A stretch of DNA of 64,000 nucleotides from Firmicutes bacterium UBA2598 (GCA_002339345.1 DDKM01000032.1:1-64000), one strand, 5' to 3'. Positions 46,868 to 56,318 are shown, counted from the first letter of the stretch. Notes: generated by a model not told the origin, from the letters alone. Translations and numbers: made by a program.

Positions 46868-48031
46868 TTGACGATCAAGGTTCTGCACGTACTCAGGCCT
46901 GCAGAGGGAGGAATGCTGGATCATGTTCGCCAGCTACTACTTTACGGCGATCGGAACACTTATAATTTTATGGTGGCCTGCCCTCAGATACCACAAATGA
47001 GCCAAAGCTTGGGCTTGCCTTGGGCCAGGGTGTTATCCGTAGAAATTACAAGCAGGCCTAACCCTATCATGGACTGGCGGGCCATCAATGTACTATCACA
47101 GTTGCTTATTAGTGAAAAGGTGCATGTGGTGCACACCCATGGTGTAAAGGCAGGTATATTAGGTCGGATTGCCGCTGTCAAAAGCCGTGTGCCTGTGGTT
47201 CTGGCTACCGCTCATAATATGGTTTATGACTATCTGTATCCCCCCCTCGGCCGTCTAGCTGCCTCAGTTGGCCAACGGTGGCTTAATCTTTATACAGATC
47301 ACCACATTGTAGTCTCATCTGCTGTTGGTGTACAGTTGATCAAATGTGAGGGAATTGATCCCCATAGGGTAACAGTTATTCCTAACGGGATCGACCTAAC
47401 CAGGTTTCAGGGGCTGGTGGAGTGTACTCAAAAGCGAAGGGAAATTGGTCTTGAACCTGGTAGCATTGTAATTGGTACAATTGCAAGACTGATCCGCGCA
47501 AAGGGTATTGATTTCTTTCTCAGGGCGGCGAGGCTAATACGAGACCAAATCCCTGCCACTCAGTTTTTGGTGGTTGGCGATGGACCGGAGCGAGCCACCC
47601 TGGAAAGGCTGGTACACCAATTAGGTCTGAGGGAATGGGTTGTCTTTACCGGTTACCGGCATGATGTGCCAGCACTCCTGCCGGTCATCAACATCGTGGT
47701 GATTCCAAGCCTTAGCGAAGCCTTCTCTATCACTGCTCTGGAAGCCATGGCGGCCCGCAGACCTGTAGTGGCCTTTGCCGTTGGAGGTTTGCGGGAATTA
47801 ATTCAGCCAGATGTATCGGGGATTTTAGTCCATCCCGGCGACTACAGGCAGTTGGCTACTGCTGTAGTTCAATTGATTCGTAACCCCAATAAAGCTGAGC
47901 AGATGGGGAGGCAAGCCAGATTATTGGTGGAGGATAAGTACAATGTGCATAAAATGGTGGAAAAAACCCAGTCTTTATATCTACGGCTACTGCAACAGAA
48001 ACGCCATTGCCATGGATTTGACTTGGTTTAA
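46868..48031 (+). CDS. GT4-family glycosyltransferase
   Basis: This 387-residue GT-B enzyme uses a nucleotide-sugar donor; the acceptor is unknown. It shows the N-terminal VLHVLRPAEGGMLDHVRQLL (acceptor side), VVHTHGVKAGILGR, IPNGIDLTRF, and the donor site GDGPERATLERL and SLSEAFSITALEAMA (the E-x7-E pattern). TTG 46868 is chosen: AGAGGGGG is about 9 nt upstream. The next gene begins within its end and encodes a membrane phosphatase-fold protein, which suggests a cell-envelope pathway. Confidence 0.9.
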   Translation: MTIKVLHVLRPAEGGMLDHVRQLLLYGDRNTYNFMVACPQIPQMSQSLGLPWARVLSVEITSRPNPIMDWRAINVLSQLLISEKVHVVHTHGVKAGILGRIAAVKSRVPVVLATAHNMVYDYLYPPLGRLAASVGQRWLNLYTDHHIVVSSAVGVQLIKCEGIDPHRVTVIPNGIDLTRFQGLVECTQKRREIGLEPGSIVIGTIARLIRAKGIDFFLRAARLIRDQIPATQFLVVGDGPERATLERLVHQLGLREWVVFTGYRHDVPALLPVINIVVIPSLSEAFSITALEAMAARRPVVAFAVGGLRELIQPDVSGILVHPGDYRQLATAVVQLIRNPNKAEQMGRQARLLVEDKYNVHKMVEKTQSLYLRLLQQKRHCHGFDLV

Positions 48032-50207
48032 GTTATCCATGATGGTTATCCTGATCCTTTTTTTAATACAAGCACAGCCAGTGTTTGCTGCCACCCCGGA
48101 ACCAGCGGGAAGATTTATTGTTCTAGTCATAGATCGGACAACTTTGGGAGAGTGGTTTGGTGGTTATATGGAGAACCTGTCAGGCTTAGCTAAGCGAGGT
48201 AGTGTGGGATTAATGAACATCAACTCCTTGGGCCAACGGGGGCCTTGCAGCGGATTTGCCACCCTTGGAGCGGGGAGGTATTCAGTGGGTATAGTAGAAG
48301 GCGGACAAGCTTTTAATGCATGGGAAGAAGTTTTGGGGGAAAGGGCAGGGCAGATTTATCGGCGCAAAACCAGCCTTGCTGTCCCATTAAACGGTGTTGT
48401 CCACTTAGGGATAGGTAAAATCATAAACGCCAACAAAAATAATGATCATCGTTTTATACCAGGATTACTGGGTGAGACCATGAAAACCCATGGTCCAAAT
48501 GCAGTAGCCATCTTTGGTAATGGTGATCTACCGGGGCAAAAGGATCGGCATGTGTCCTTAATGGCTATGGATGCTACTGGATTTATCCCACAGGGTGTGG
48601 TGGATGACACTATACTGGAACCATATGGGGGGGCATTATGGTGGCGAACGGATTATAACAAAATAATAAAGGATCTGATTCCCCGGCTGCCTGTGGAAAC
48701 GAGATTGATTATTGTTGATGTTGGTGATCTAACGCGGCTGGATAAAATGGCTAATGAACTGTTGCCTGAATTGGAGCGAAAGACTCGGATGGAAGCCTTT
48801 GCAAGGATTGACCATTTTATTGGGGAACTGTTGCAAACCTTCGATCCAGCCGAAACATATTTCATGATTCTTTCCTCAACACCTCCGGGGCATAGCCTTT
48901 GGCAAAAAGACTACTTGGGCCCGGTTCTTTTTGCTGGACCAGGCATTGAAGCTGGCGTATTGACCAGTGGCACAACTAGGCGGCCAGGCATCATCAGCAA
49001 TTTGGATATTGCACCAACCATTCTTTCATACCTTGGTACCGATGTGCCTATCACGATGGCTGGCCAGGTCATCAAGGCAGTTCCTCCGCCAACAGGGGAG
49101 TCCGGCGTAATCTATCTGCAGCAGGTGCAGAAAAGACTTAGGTTTATCCATTTCTCACGGCCAACGCTGTTAAGGGTTTATATTCTGGCACAGATTATTG
49201 TTGTTGCACTGGCAGCAATCTTCATCTTGATCCCCTACCCGGCAACTCGCCTTTTCCGGCTTATTTTACTTATCCTGGCCAGCGGTCCTTTAAGTATGCT
49301 TTTAGCCGGCGCATTACAGGTGGGTAATTTGATATCCTACGGTATTGCGTTACTTGGTTTAAGTATTGCCTTGGCCCTGGCAGTTTGGCGGATTGCTGGC
49401 TATAAAGCATTCGGAGTAGTCAGCGGGGTCACCTGTTTGGCCATATTATTTGATGGATTTACCGGTTCAGGGTTGATGCAATATTCTATACTGGGATATG
49501 ACCCAATTGCAGGGGCCCGTTACTACGGTGTGGGTAACGAATACATGGGGGTGTTATTGGGCTCAACCATTATGGGATCATCTGCGCTACTCCAAAGTTA
49601 TGCTTCATGGCCCGGAGCTTGGTACATCGTCATTGCCACAATGGGTATGGTGGTCATCCTTCTGGCCTTACCGATCCTTGGGAGCAATTTCGGGGGAACC
49701 ATTGCTGCCGTAATTGGATTTGGATGTACATTGGCTTTTCTGCGTTACGGATCTCTGCGTTTGCGCCACCTGTTTTTATTGCTGACCATTCTGGTAATAA
49801 TCATCGGGGGCATCATCGTTTTTGATATGCAAAGATCCCCAGAGGCCCGATCCCACTTGGGGCGAATTACAGCTAGTGTTGTTACAGATAGGTCTATAGT
49901 AAGCCTGGGAGCGATTGTTACACGGAAAATGGCCATGAACTACAAGTTGATCAAATATACCATTTGGAGCAGGGTGTTCTTGGCCATGTTGGCCGTCATG
50001 GCAATTATGATGGTGCGACCAGTAGGGGTGGTCCATAATCTGCGCAATAAATATCATTATCTTTTTCGCGGGGTTTATGGACTGCTGTCAGCTAGTTTCA
50101 TTGCGCTAGTGGCCAATGATTCCGGAATCGTGGCAGCGGCAACCATGATGATTTATGGAGCCGTCCCGGTTATTGACTTGGTGTTACAAGAGAAGGAAAA
50201 TGGATAA
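48012..50207 (+). CDS. Membrane protein with alkaline phosphatase-superfamily ectodomain
   Basis: The 731-residue protein starts with a signal or anchor (MMVILILFLIQAQPVFA), then a 350-residue extracellular domain of the alkaline phosphatase fold (RFIVLVIDRTTLGEW, IIVDVGDLTRLD, MILSSTPPGHSLWQKDYLGPVLF), then about ten TM helices (about 400-730). The usual N-terminal metal-binding Asp-Thr is D-R-T-T here. Substrate is unknown; with the preceding glycosyltransferase (overlap 20 nt) envelope polymer work is plausible. The SD is weak. Confidence 0.8.
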   Translation: MDLTWFKLSMMVILILFLIQAQPVFAATPEPAGRFIVLVIDRTTLGEWFGGYMENLSGLAKRGSVGLMNINSLGQRGPCSGFATLGAGRYSVGIVEGGQAFNAWEEVLGERAGQIYRRKTSLAVPLNGVVHLGIGKIINANKNNDHRFIPGLLGETMKTHGPNAVAIFGNGDLPGQKDRHVSLMAMDATGFIPQGVVDDTILEPYGGALWWRTDYNKIIKDLIPRLPVETRLIIVDVGDLTRLDKMANELLPELERKTRMEAFARIDHFIGELLQTFDPAETYFMILSSTPPGHSLWQKDYLGPVLFAGPGIEAGVLTSGTTRRPGIISNLDIAPTILSYLGTDVPITMAGQVIKAVPPPTGESGVIYLQQVQKRLRFIHFSRPTLLRVYILAQIIVVALAAIFILIPYPATRLFRLILLILASGPLSMLLAGALQVGNLISYGIALLGLSIALALAVWRIAGYKAFGVVSGVTCLAILFDGFTGSGLMQYSILGYDPIAGARYYGVGNEYMGVLLGSTIMGSSALLQSYASWPGAWYIVIATMGMVVILLALPILGSNFGGTIAAVIGFGCTLAFLRYGSLRLRHLFLLLTILVIIIGGIIVFDMQRSPEARSHLGRITASVVTDRSIVSLGAIVTRKMAMNYKLIKYTIWSRVFLAMLAVMAIMMVRPVGVVHNLRNKYHYLFRGVYGLLSASFIALVANDSGIVAAATMMIYGAVPVIDLVLQEKENG

Positions 50208-50229
50208 TAATGGCATATGGTGATTTTTG

Positions 50230-50258
50230 TTGACAAAGGTTAGGGGGGTGCTTAAAAT
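50230..50258 (+). promoter_or_regulatory. Promoter of speD
   Basis: TTGACA (50230-50235), a 17-nt spacer and TAAAAT (50253-50258), about 35 nt before the SD. Confidence 0.85.
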
Positions 50259-50304
50259 GGAATTTGATTGGAATGGACTTTGAAAGTAAAAGGAGGAATG
50301 ATAG

Positions 50305-50682
50305 TTGCAAGCATTGGGGCGCCATGTATTGGCAGAAGTTTTTGGTTGTGAGTTTGACATTCTGAATGACCTGAAGCGTGTGGAACAAATCATGGTCAAT
50401 GCCGCTCTAGAAGCTGGTGCTGAGGTTAGAGAATTTGTGTTTCACAAATTCAGCCCGCAGGGAGTTAGCGGAGTAGTGGTGATTTCCGAGTCCCATCTTG
50501 CCATCCATACTTGGCCTGAACTGGGGTACGCCGCTGTAGATGTCTTTACATGTGGTGACAAGGTTAATCCATGGGATGCTTGTCGCTATCTAACAAAGCA
50601 CTTTCGGGCCAAAAAAGTAGATGCAACGGAAATTCAGCGCGGGACAATGGGACCTCCTCACCGGATTGCGGCAAATTTATAG
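50305..50682 (+). CDS. speD: S-adenosylmethionine decarboxylase proenzyme
   Basis: This enzyme decarboxylates SAM for spermidine synthesis. The 125-residue proenzyme self-cleaves before Ser in SESHLAIHTWPE to make the pyruvoyl group, and AVDVFTCGD is conserved. TTG start with AAAGGAGGA. No speE or speB is adjacent. It has its own promoter and terminator. Confidence 0.95.
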   Translation: MQALGRHVLAEVFGCEFDILNDLKRVEQIMVNAALEAGAEVREFVFHKFSPQGVSGVVVISESHLAIHTWPELGYAAVDVFTCGDKVNPWDACRYLTKHFRAKKVDATEIQRGTMGPPHRIAANL

Positions 50683-50723
50683 GAGGGATATTTATTTTAT
50701 CCAACTTAATTAGGACCCGCTAG

Positions 50724-50771
50724 CACAGGCCTGGTATCAAAAAAAGATACTACGGCCTGTGTAGTTTTTTG
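50724..50771 (+). terminator. speD terminator
   Basis: The stem CACAGGCC/GGCCTGTG with an inner GGTATC/GATAC and AAAAAAA loop is followed by TAGTTTTTT. Confidence 0.88.
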
Positions 50772-50859
50772 CGGAATTGCAGGAATCAATGCTACCGGCG
50801 AGAATAGTTATCCGGTAAAGGTTTTTTATCCATGCCACCTCAACAAAGGAGGCCTTTTC

Positions 50860-51600
50860 ATGGATCAGATCCTGTTGCCTATCCTGCGGGAGTTGGAGGC
50901 AACAAATCACCTTGTGGAAAAGGAAATGTGGCTCAAGGCTGGGCACATCAGCCAGTTTATATCATTGGAGTTTGAGGCGCCGGAAAAATACTTTTATCCC
51001 GCCCAGCTTATCCTAGCTGCCAAAACATTTGGCTGTGAGAAGGACCAGGTTCATGCCCTAGCAGCGGTGGTGCAATTTATTAATATCGCTACAAGGGTAA
51101 GCAGTTATAATGAACCACCAGCCTTTCCAGTATTGGTTGGAGATTATCTTTATACAAAGTTTTTTTCCTTTCTTTGCCGGTATGGCGGGTTGGAATGGCT
51201 GGCCCCCCTTTCCCATGCCATTTGCATGATTCACGAGGCTGGTGTGATCAGGCAGCAATGGAGGACCCAGGGAACAGGCAGCGAAAAGGACCAGCTGGCC
51301 ATATTAGAAAAGGAAACTGCATTGTTGGCAGGTGAAGCGGCGGCTATAGGCTCCTGGTTAGCTGGCCAAAATGGGGCCACCACGGAAATGGTGCGAAAAG
51401 CCGGGTTTAATCTTGGAATGGGATGGGCTGTTGGGAAAGAACCCTCACTGGCCCATTTGGTGCCTTGTTACCTGTCCAATGCCAAGGAGGTTCTGACCCA
51501 TTTGCCTCAGAATGCCTTTTCCCAAGCCTGGTTGGATATGTTAATTTGGCTGGGCAGGATTACGGAATCATCAGGTCAACTGCGGGGTGCTTTGGCATGA
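50860..51600 (+). CDS. Degenerate polyprenyl synthase-like protein, HepS-type (heptaprenyl diphosphate synthase component I)
   Basis: The 246-residue protein has polyprenyl synthase-like features: VGDYLYTKFFSFL and helices such as QVHALAAVVQFINIATRVS, but the DDxxD first Asp motif is replaced, and no second DDxxD is seen. This fits the small, noncatalytic subunit (HepS) of heterodimeric synthases; the catalytic HepT lies at 63273. The gene sits at the head of the menaquinone unit; it overlaps menG by 4 nt. AAGGAGG precedes ATG. Confidence 0.65.
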   Translation: MDQILLPILRELEATNHLVEKEMWLKAGHISQFISLEFEAPEKYFYPAQLILAAKTFGCEKDQVHALAAVVQFINIATRVSSYNEPPAFPVLVGDYLYTKFFSFLCRYGGLEWLAPLSHAICMIHEAGVIRQQWRTQGTGSEKDQLAILEKETALLAGEAAAIGSWLAGQNGATTEMVRKAGFNLGMGWAVGKEPSLAHLVPCYLSNAKEVLTHLPQNAFSQAWLDMLIWLGRITESSGQLRGALA

Positions 51601-52322
51601 GCGTGCCACATGGATATTCCAAGGAGGAGTTTGTTCATTCCGTCTTTACCAAAATTGCATACCGTTATGACCTTATGAACACAGTATTAAGCTTTAACCG
51701 CGATAAGTACTGGCGTTCCTTCGCCGTAGCCCGGGCAGAGTTACAGCCGGGTGACCACGCATTGGATGTTTGTTGCGGGACAGGCATGCTAGCCCTAGCC
51801 CAGGCTCAGGCCGTTGGACCAACTGGCAGAGTGACTGGGCTGGATTTCTGTGATGAAATGCTAAAGATGGCGCAAAAAAACATTGCTTCATCATCCCTTG
51901 GGGAGATTATCCATCTCGTGCAGGGAAATGCCATGGCCCTGCCGTGGGCAGATAATGTTTTTAATTGTGCCACCATCGGGTTTGCTTTACGTAATGTACC
52001 TGACATTCGGAGGACACTGGCGGAGATGACCAGGGTAGTCAAACCGGGTGGTAAGGTTGTTTCACTGGAGCTGGCCAAGCCTTCCACACCCGTGTTCAAA
52101 CAAATTTATTACCTTTACTTTGAGTTGTTGGTACCCTTGCTGGGGAGGTTGGGGGTAGGGCAAAGCGGACCTTACAACTGGTTACCAGCGTCATTAAGAA
52201 CTTTTCCCCATCAAAAGGAAATTTGCGGTATTTTTGCCGAGATCGGCCTCCATGATGTACAGTGTTACGAGTTATCTGGTGGGATAGTTGCAGTTCATGT
52301 TGGGACAAAACCACTGAAATAA
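51597..52322 (+). CDS. menG: Demethylmenaquinone methyltransferase
   Basis: MenG/UbiE methylates demethylmenaquinone using SAM. The 241-residue product has the class I SAM fold: FVHSVFTKIAYRYDLMNTVLSFNRD, then ALDVCCGTGMLALAQAQ, GLDFCDEML, GNAMALPWADN, and FALRNVPD. ATG 51597 overlaps the previous stop (ATGA). It is followed by ubiD and ubiA. Confidence 0.93.
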   Translation: MSVPHGYSKEEFVHSVFTKIAYRYDLMNTVLSFNRDKYWRSFAVARAELQPGDHALDVCCGTGMLALAQAQAVGPTGRVTGLDFCDEMLKMAQKNIASSSLGEIIHLVQGNAMALPWADNVFNCATIGFALRNVPDIRRTLAEMTRVVKPGGKVVSLELAKPSTPVFKQIYYLYFELLVPLLGRLGVGQSGPYNWLPASLRTFPHQKEICGIFAEIGLHDVQCYELSGGIVAVHVGTKPLK

Positions 52323-52344
52323 AACCTATGCTAAGGAGGAGCTC

Positions 52345-53793
52345 ATGGCCTACAAAAACCTACAGGAATTTATTCAAAAACTCGAACAGGCTGGAGAATT
52401 GGTCCGGATTTCCACCGAGGTGGATCCTGAACTGGAAATAACGGAGATTACCGACAGGATCAGTAAACAGCATGGACCTGCATTATTGTTTGAAAAAGTT
52501 AAAGGCTCCACCATGCCTGTTCTGACCAATGCCTTCGGTAGTTATCGCCGGATGGCCATGTCCCTTGGCGTCAACCAATTGGATGATGTGGCAGCGGATC
52601 TGGCAAACCTGCTGACCATCCCAGAAGTGCCAGCCGGAATTCTGGATAAATTGAAGGCATTACCTAGGTTTGCGGAATTAGCTTCCTTTGCTCCTAAAAA
52701 GGTGAGGAGGGGGGCCTGCCAGGAAGTAGTGATCAAGGATAACCCAAGCCTGGACATTTTGCCTGTCCTAAAATGTTGGCCGGGTGACGGAGGCCGTTTC
52801 ATTACACTTCCAATGGTGTTTACACGTGATCCTGTTACGGGCACCAGAAATGTGGGCATGTACAGAATGCAAGTTTATGATAGTCGTACCACAGGTATGC
52901 ACTGGCACCTGCAGAAGGATGGTGCTGAACACTACCGTAGTGCGGAATCCAAAGGACAGCGGATGGAGGTTGCGGTTGCTCTAGGGGATGATCCCGCCCT
53001 CACCTATGCTGCAACAGCCCCGCTGCCGAAAGGTATCGATGAGGTACTTTTTGCAGGATTTTTACGCAAGTCGCCGGTTGAATTGGTCAAAGGAGTAACA
53101 GTCGATCTGGATGTACCCGCCAATGCGGAAATAATCTTGGAGGGTTATGTTGAGCCGGGTGAACGGAGACTAGAGGGGCCTTTCGGGGATCACACCGGTT
53201 ACTACTCACTGGCGGACTATTATCCGGTCTTTCATGTCACCTGTATTACTCACAGGCAAAATCCCGTTTACCCGGCAACCATCGTGGGTAAGCCGCCAAT
53301 GGAAGACTGTTACATGGGAAAAGCCACGGAGAGAATTTTTCTGCCTCTCCTAAAGATGCAGTTGCCGGAAATTGTAGATATTAACCTACCCTTGGAAGGG
53401 GTGTTTCACAACTGTGCCATTGTCTCCATCCGTAAGTCCTACCCCGGACATGCCAAAAAGGTGATGCATGCCCTATGGGGAATGGGACAAATGATGTTTA
53501 CAAAACTGATTATCGTAGTTGATCATACCGTCGATGTACAGAATCTGTCGGAAGTGATGTGGAAAGTTTTCAACAACATCGATGCCCGGAGGGATGTGGT
53601 GATGGTGGATGGTCCGCTGGATGCCTTAGACCATGCTTCTCCACTTCCACACCTTGGTACAAAGATGGGTGTAGATGCTACAAAGAAATGGAAAGAAGAG
53701 GGCCACCCCAGGGAATGGCCGGATGATATAGTAATGTCCCCAGAAATAAAGGCACTGGTGGACAGGAAGTGGCGTGCGTATGGGTTTAAATAG
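52345..53793 (+). CDS. ubiD: UbiD family decarboxylase
   Basis: UbiD-family enzymes decarboxylate aromatic or conjugated acids using prenylated FMN. The 482-residue product shows the expected fold markers GPFGDHTGYYSLADYYPVFHV, with the catalytic E-x-D-E style region, and AMEDCYMGKATERIF. With MenG before and UbiA after, it fits decarboxylation in menaquinone synthesis (MqnL-type, futalosine route), though I cannot exclude a 4-hydroxybenzoate role. No ubiX is adjacent. Confidence 0.9.
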   Translation: MAYKNLQEFIQKLEQAGELVRISTEVDPELEITEITDRISKQHGPALLFEKVKGSTMPVLTNAFGSYRRMAMSLGVNQLDDVAADLANLLTIPEVPAGILDKLKALPRFAELASFAPKKVRRGACQEVVIKDNPSLDILPVLKCWPGDGGRFITLPMVFTRDPVTGTRNVGMYRMQVYDSRTTGMHWHLQKDGAEHYRSAESKGQRMEVAVALGDDPALTYAATAPLPKGIDEVLFAGFLRKSPVELVKGVTVDLDVPANAEIILEGYVEPGERRLEGPFGDHTGYYSLADYYPVFHVTCITHRQNPVYPATIVGKPPMEDCYMGKATERIFLPLLKMQLPEIVDINLPLEGVFHNCAIVSIRKSYPGHAKKVMHALWGMGQMMFTKLIIVVDHTVDVQNLSEVMWKVFNNIDARRDVVMVDGPLDALDHASPLPHLGTKMGVDATKKWKEEGHPREWPDDIVMSPEIKALVDRKWRAYGFK

Positions 53794-54634
53794 GTTGAAG
53801 ACTTTCCTGGAAATGATCAAAGTCGAGCACACCGTCTTTGCCTTGCCATTCGCCTATATTGCTGCATTTGTGGCAGCCGAGGGGTTCCCCACCGCTGGAC
53901 AACTTTTCTGGATTACCATGGCCATGGTCGGAGCAAGAACCGCTGCCATGTCCCTTAACCGGTTAATTGACAGGCACATTGACGCCCTGAATCCCCGCAC
54001 GTCAGGCAGGGCACTGCCCAAGGGCCTTCTTACGGTAAAGGAGGTGTTGATATATACCTTTTTGTCCTTCGGTTTGCTGTATTTGGCCGCAAGTATGCTT
54101 AATCCTTTATGTGTAAAACTGATGCCGATCGCCGTAGCAGTATTAACTATATATCCATACGTAAAAAGGTGGTCGTGGTCTTGCCACCTGGTCCTAGGGA
54201 TGGCCGATGCCCTGGCACCCCTGGGCGCATGGGTGGCCCTCACAGGCTCCATCGATCTTCCCGGAGTGTTGTTAGGCCTAGCCATGGGATTTTGGGTGAT
54301 AGGGTTCGATTTGATATATGCCTGTCAAGATTATGACTTCGACCGCCATCACGGGATTCATTCCATACCTGCCCGGTTTGGTTTGTCAGCTGCACTGGGA
54401 TCTGCCAAGATTTTTCACCTGGTTTCAGTAATCGTGCTGGCCGTAGTTGGTGTTAGCACTGGTCTTGGCCTATTTTATTGGTTGGGGCTGGTACTGGCTA
54501 CCGCGTTGCTGGTCTATGAACATTCCCTTGTTAAGCCAACCGATTTATCAAAAATTAATATAGCCTTTTTCAATGTAAACGGATATTTAAGTGTTTCACT
54601 TTTGGCCTTTACAATTTTGGATATTGTACTTTAA
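53774..54634 (+). CDS. ubiA: UbiA-like prenyltransferase, probable MqnP
   Basis: This 286-residue membrane protein transfers a polyprenyl group to an aromatic acid. It has the first Asp-rich motif NRLIDRHIDALNPRTSGRALP and the second DYDFDRHHGIHSIP, with several TMs. The close link to UbiD and MenG favours MqnP of the futalosine menaquinone route over UbiA proper. The start may be GTG 53774 or ATG 53780; both overlap ubiD by up to 20 nt. Confidence 0.9.
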   Translation: MRMGLNRLKTFLEMIKVEHTVFALPFAYIAAFVAAEGFPTAGQLFWITMAMVGARTAAMSLNRLIDRHIDALNPRTSGRALPKGLLTVKEVLIYTFLSFGLLYLAASMLNPLCVKLMPIAVAVLTIYPYVKRWSWSCHLVLGMADALAPLGAWVALTGSIDLPGVLLGLAMGFWVIGFDLIYACQDYDFDRHHGIHSIPARFGLSAALGSAKIFHLVSVIVLAVVGVSTGLGLFYWLGLVLATALLVYEHSLVKPTDLSKINIAFFNVNGYLSVSLLAFTILDIVL

Positions 54635-54661
54635 CACAAAATCGGCTGGAGGTTCTGCGGC

Positions 54662-54979
54662 ATGCAAAATCCCTGTCCGGGTACCAAAATTATTTCGGTA
54701 TGGGAATTTGTCCAATCACCTCTTGATTGGCATGTGATCCCTGAGAGGATTGGTTTAACCGTTAACCCCTCGGCAGCTGGATGGTTGTTTAGCAGGATGA
54801 AGCCAGGAGAATTAGATGGGAAGAAGGTTAGACTGGCGGAAGGGAAGCACCCCGCAAATCTTTTTGCAAGGGTACTGTTGAATAATTTTCATCAAGTCCA
54901 TCCTCATTATATTGAACACCAAGTTGAACACCGCAGGGAAGAACCTGTTCAGGCTGAGGTTGGATTAAGTAGTTTGTAG
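54662..54979 (+). CDS. Hypothetical protein, weak
   Basis: A 105-codon frame starts at ATG 54662, 5-8 nt after GGAGG. I do not recognise the product; it begins PCPGTKIISVWEFVQ. From 54980 to 55288 I see no convincing gene: frames there look noncoding and I see no clear structure. The region may be a decayed gene. Confidence 0.3.
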   Translation: MQNPCPGTKIISVWEFVQSPLDWHVIPERIGLTVNPSAAGWLFSRMKPGELDGKKVRLAEGKHPANLFARVLLNNFHQVHPHYIEHQVEHRREEPVQAEVGLSSL

Positions 54980-55288
54980 GGGAATGGGCGTTCTGCGGAC
55001 GGTTGGGTTGCCACAAGCTTGTTCCACGGTTGGCAAGCCCATACTGGACTACCATTGGTAGGATAGTTGTGGGTGGTTCCTGCAGGGAAGGTTTTACGGC
55101 CGCCTGTACCGGAACTGCGTGGGACAGTTGCTTGCCTACCCTACCAGCCAACAGCACAATAATGAAAGGTGTGGAATGGACATCCTCAGATGAGCTAACT
55201 CATAAAGGGCTTTTACACCTATTGGCCCATACCCAGTTGTGTGGAACGGCCCCCTTGAAAGATACTCCTTCAGCTTTGGGCGGGGAAG

Positions 55289-55606
55289 TTACCACCCAAT
55301 AACGGCCTTCAAGTTGCGTAGTTCCAGACGCCATATCTCAGAGCCTTTCCGGTTTCCTCGTTGGCATCTTTTCAGCAAAATGGGTGTGTGGAGGGGAAAC
55401 CACCACAGAAACTCCCTATGTAGTTGTGCCGGGGCAAGCCAGCGATATACCGTATGACTTCGGACATCCTTGAGATAGTAAACAAAACCCCTGACCTTTT
55501 CCACTGTAACTTCATCGATTTTAATATATTCTACCCGTTCCCTTTCATCTATTCCTGTTATTTCCATTAAATATGTTTTGTTGTAAATTGGGAAGAAAGC
55601 TTGCAT
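55289..55606 (-). CDS. Hypothetical protein
   Basis: The 105-residue product begins MQAFFPIYNKTYLMEITGIDERERV and ends with a Trp-rich region; I do not recognise the family. A clear - strand promoter lies upstream (55645-55673), and GGTGG/GGAG precede the ATG 55606; the GTG at 55618 is an alternative start. These support a real gene despite its lone - orientation. Confidence 0.6.
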   Translation of the reverse strand: MQAFFPIYNKTYLMEITGIDERERVEYIKIDEVTVEKVRGFVYYLKDVRSHTVYRWLAPAQLHREFLWWFPLHTPILLKRCQRGNRKGSEIWRLELRNLKAVIGW

Positions 55607-55644
55607 ATTCTCCGCCACCTTTTCGCAATTAACTCTTTAAATAC

Positions 55645-55673
55645 ATTATATAGAAACGCCTTTACAATAACAA
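55645..55673 (-). promoter_or_regulatory. Promoter of the - strand hypothetical gene
   Basis: On the - strand TTGTTA (55668-55673), a 17-nt spacer and TATAAT (55645-55650). Confidence 0.7.
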
Positions 55674-55729
55674 GATATATTGCCAGAACATTCATACAAT
55701 ATATCTGTTTGGTGGGGATGCATTGGATG

Positions 55730-55759
55730 TTGCATGATTATTCCTTGCCAAGGTATAAT
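55730..55759 (+). promoter_or_regulatory. Promoter of the GNAT gene
   Basis: TTGCAT (55730-55735), an 18-nt spacer and TATAAT (55754-55759). The start of transcription near 55766 rules out the upstream start codons of the open frame. Confidence 0.7.
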
Positions 55760-55790
55760 CATGCAAAGAATGGGAGGGGGTAGGGTGGGT

Positions 55791-56309
55791 GTGTTTTTCC
55801 GCAAAGCGAAGATGTCTGATATTCCACAAATACACGCTTTAATTAACGGCTTTGCCATGCAAGGTGTGATGTTAAGGCGTCCCTTAATGCTTTTATACGA
55901 AACGGTCAGGGATTTTGTAGTTTGTGAACGCGATGGCAAGATAGTTGGCACAGGTGCTCTCCATGTATTGTGGTCGGACCTGGCTGAAATTAGATCATTG
56001 GCGGTTTTGCCAACAGAACAAAATAAGGGGATTGGTCGGAAACTTGTTGGTTTCATGGTATCCGAGGCGAAGGAACTGGAGATCAGCAGACTGTTCGCCC
56101 TTACCTACCAGCAACGCTTTTTCGAAAACTGCGGATTTTTGCAGGTCGAAAAGGAAAGCTTACCACAGAAGGTTTGGAAAGAGTGTATCTACTGTGATAA
56201 ATTTAATTGCTGTGACGAGGTGGCGGTGATTCGCCTTCTAAATGGAAAGATTGCCGAAAAGGAGATGGAGATCCCTTTGGTGGATATCCCATCTTGGAGG
56301 GTACGGTAG
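55791..56309 (+). CDS. Short N-acetylglutamate synthase (ArgA-like GNAT)
   Basis: This protein of about 172 residues resembles short NAG synthases of actinobacteria (acetyl-CoA plus glutamate to N-acetylglutamate, first arginine step). Key parts are RKAKMSDIPQIHALI, GALHVLWSDLAEIRSLAV, the acetyl-CoA loop NKGIGRKLV, and LTYQQRFFENCGF. GTG 55791 (or 55785) is chosen, since the frame upstream precedes the promoter start point. Other arg genes are not seen here. Confidence 0.82.
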   Translation: MFFRKAKMSDIPQIHALINGFAMQGVMLRRPLMLLYETVRDFVVCERDGKIVGTGALHVLWSDLAEIRSLAVLPTEQNKGIGRKLVGFMVSEAKELEISRLFALTYQQRFFENCGFLQVEKESLPQKVWKECIYCDKFNCCDEVAVIRLLNGKIAEKEMEIPLVDIPSWRVR

Positions 56310-56318
56310 GGGGTTGCG

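Noticed and set aside
55003..55302. 99-codon + frame
   Set aside because: No SD, no recognised family, Cys/Thr/Gly-biased composition, and it overlaps the antisense gene at 55289; likely chance.
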